Positions 38,350 to 38,892 of a DNA stretch of 38,892 nucleotides are shown here, piece after piece. The stretch covers positions 1 through 38,892 of the forward strand of contig CP047154.1 in NCBI GenBank assembly GCA_041879295.1, written 5' to 3'. Position numbers and translations under genes: made by a program. Under the pieces are notes generated by a model. It made no database searches. It had not been told where the DNA came from and worked only from the letters and a program-made list of their open reading frames with translations. The first letter of the stretch is position 1, and every line of letters starts with the position of its first letter. This DNA is from Pseudomonas putida. GTDB lineage: Bacteria; Pseudomonadota; Gammaproteobacteria; Pseudomonadales; Pseudomonadaceae.

Positions 38350-38365
38350 CGCGACTGCCTTCCCC

Positions 38366-38393
38366 GCCCTGGACACGTCCGGGGCTTTTTTTT
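38366..38393 (+). terminator. ssb terminator
   Basis: GCCCTGGAC (38366-38374), AC, GTCCGGGGC (38377-38385), one mismatch, then eight T. Confidence 0.88.
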
Positions 38394-38427
38394 GCCCTGT
38401 GATCGGTGGAATTCCAGTAAACTTTAG

Positions 38428-38567
38428 GTCAAATATTGTTTGACGAATAGTTGACGTAAGGGCCGCTTTTTGAGATACTAACCACGTCGAAGCAATACCG
38501 CCTCGACACCCCCGGACACCAGCGGCGGCAACCGCTCCGGGGCAATCTGCGAAAGGAGATTCAACCC
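38428..38567 (+). promoter_or_regulatory. Leading-region promoter and hairpin leader D
   Basis: Operator GTCAAA-TATTG-TTTGAC (38428-38444), six bases, -35 TTGACG (38451-38456), 17 bp, -10 GATACT (38474-38479), leader hairpin 38510-38542. This copy lacks the upstream 0.5-kb repeat. Operator arms, -35, -10 and leader are kept while the spacers differ, which marks the functional elements. A GTAAACTTT word lies at 38417-38425. Confidence 0.88.
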
Positions 38568-38822
38568 ATGACTATCGAAACCCACATCCTGTATTTCAGC
38601 GAAGCCGAGGCCCTGCGCGAGTTCAGCGGCTTCACCGTTGAAGTGTCCCATCAGGCTCGCCCGAACCAGACCCCAGCCAACGTCACCATGTACATGATCG
38701 TTGCCCAGCGTGGCGGCATCGGTCGCCGCGAGGTGATCGCCGAGTTCCCGCTGGAACTGCACGCCACGATCTTCCGTGACATGTGCGAAGGCTTTGTGCG
38801 CAGCGAGCGCCTGACCAAGTAA
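38568..38822 (+). CDS. Hypothetical leading-region protein (84 aa)
   Basis: ATG 38568 behind leader D with AAAGGAG. Mixed alpha/beta: IETHILYFSEAEALREFSGFTVEVS, MYMIVAQRGGIGRREVIAEFPLELHATIFRDMCEGF. No family recognised. If the plasmid is circular, it is followed by hairpin leader E and the 58-residue gene at base 1. Confidence 0.75.
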   Translation: MTIETHILYFSEAEALREFSGFTVEVSHQARPNQTPANVTMYMIVAQRGGIGRREVIAEFPLELHATIFRDMCEGFVRSERLTK

Positions 38823-38831
38823 ACCAATCCT

Positions 38832-38892
38832 GGCCCGGATACCAGCGGCGGCAACCGCTCCGGGCCTTCCTCTGCGAAAAAAGGAGTTACCT
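38832..38892 (+). promoter_or_regulatory. Hairpin leader E (promoterless) reaching the window end
   Basis: Stem GGCCCGGA (38832-38839)/TCCGGGCC (38859-38866) with inner AGCGG/CCGCT, then CTGCGAA and AAGGAG. No -35/-10 copy precedes it, so it is an intercistronic version of the same RNA leader. The outermost pair is G-C here and C-G in leaders A-D, a compensatory change. The ribosome-binding site fits the ATG at base 1. Confidence 0.8.

Noticed and set aside
1..38892. Antibiotic or metal resistance genes, integrons, tRNA or rRNA genes
   Set aside because: None recognised in any frame or as structured RNA by inspection.

Overview
This window looks like one complete circular conjugative plasmid of about 38.9 kb, cut open at a start codon. 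The last bases carry a ribosome-binding site correctly spaced for the ATG at base 1, and the repeated leader found before other genes of the same region also ends there. The backbone is that of an IncW/R388-like broad-host-range plasmid: stbABC, oriT, trwABC, a full trw type IV secretion system (VirB1-VirB11), resP-repA-oriV and kfrA. High GC content, Tn3-type inverted repeats and the gene families suggest a Pseudomonas or related gamma/betaproteobacterial host. No antibiotic or metal resistance gene was recognised.

Layout. 1-1.5 kb: two small ORFs, a SprT-like metalloprotease and palindromic operator-like sites. 1.6-3.1 kb: stbC, stbB, stbA (- strand). 3.1-3.55 kb: oriT with phased 11-bp repeats, inverted repeats and a recognisable MOB-F nick site. 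3.55-8.4 kb: trwA, trwB, trwC (+). 8.8-12.0 kb: an inserted island bounded by two different Tn3-family inverted repeats, carrying a cupin-TetR-SDR-OsmC operon and a 248-bp miniature element. 12.2-22.75 kb: trwD to trwN with eex and a KorA-position gene (-). 22.8-24.15 kb: H-NS-like gene, membrane protein, kikA and a lipoprotein (+). 24.2-38.9 kb: all genes on +, namely a methyltransferase group, resP-repA-oriV, kfrA, a DUF192 gene with vapBC, a DEDDh exonuclease group, a DUF932 group, a KorA/TrfB-like regulator, ssb and small unknown genes.

How it fits together. The predicted nick lies on the - strand between bases 3388 and 3389, so the transferred strand is the - strand and enters as stbABC, then base 1, then 38.9 kb downward. 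Every + strand gene of that leading region therefore has the transferred strand as its template. Four promoter copies there share one operator (GTCAAA-N5-TTTGAC), one extended -10 and one hairpin leader, and three sit at the end of near-identical blocks of about 0.6 kb. A plasmid-encoded KorA/TrfB-like protein is the obvious candidate regulator. The layout resembles a zygotically induced leading region with many uncharacterised genes, and is the most interesting part of the window. The T4SS uses a different shared operator, TGAAATT-NN-AATTTCA, at its two promoter regions.
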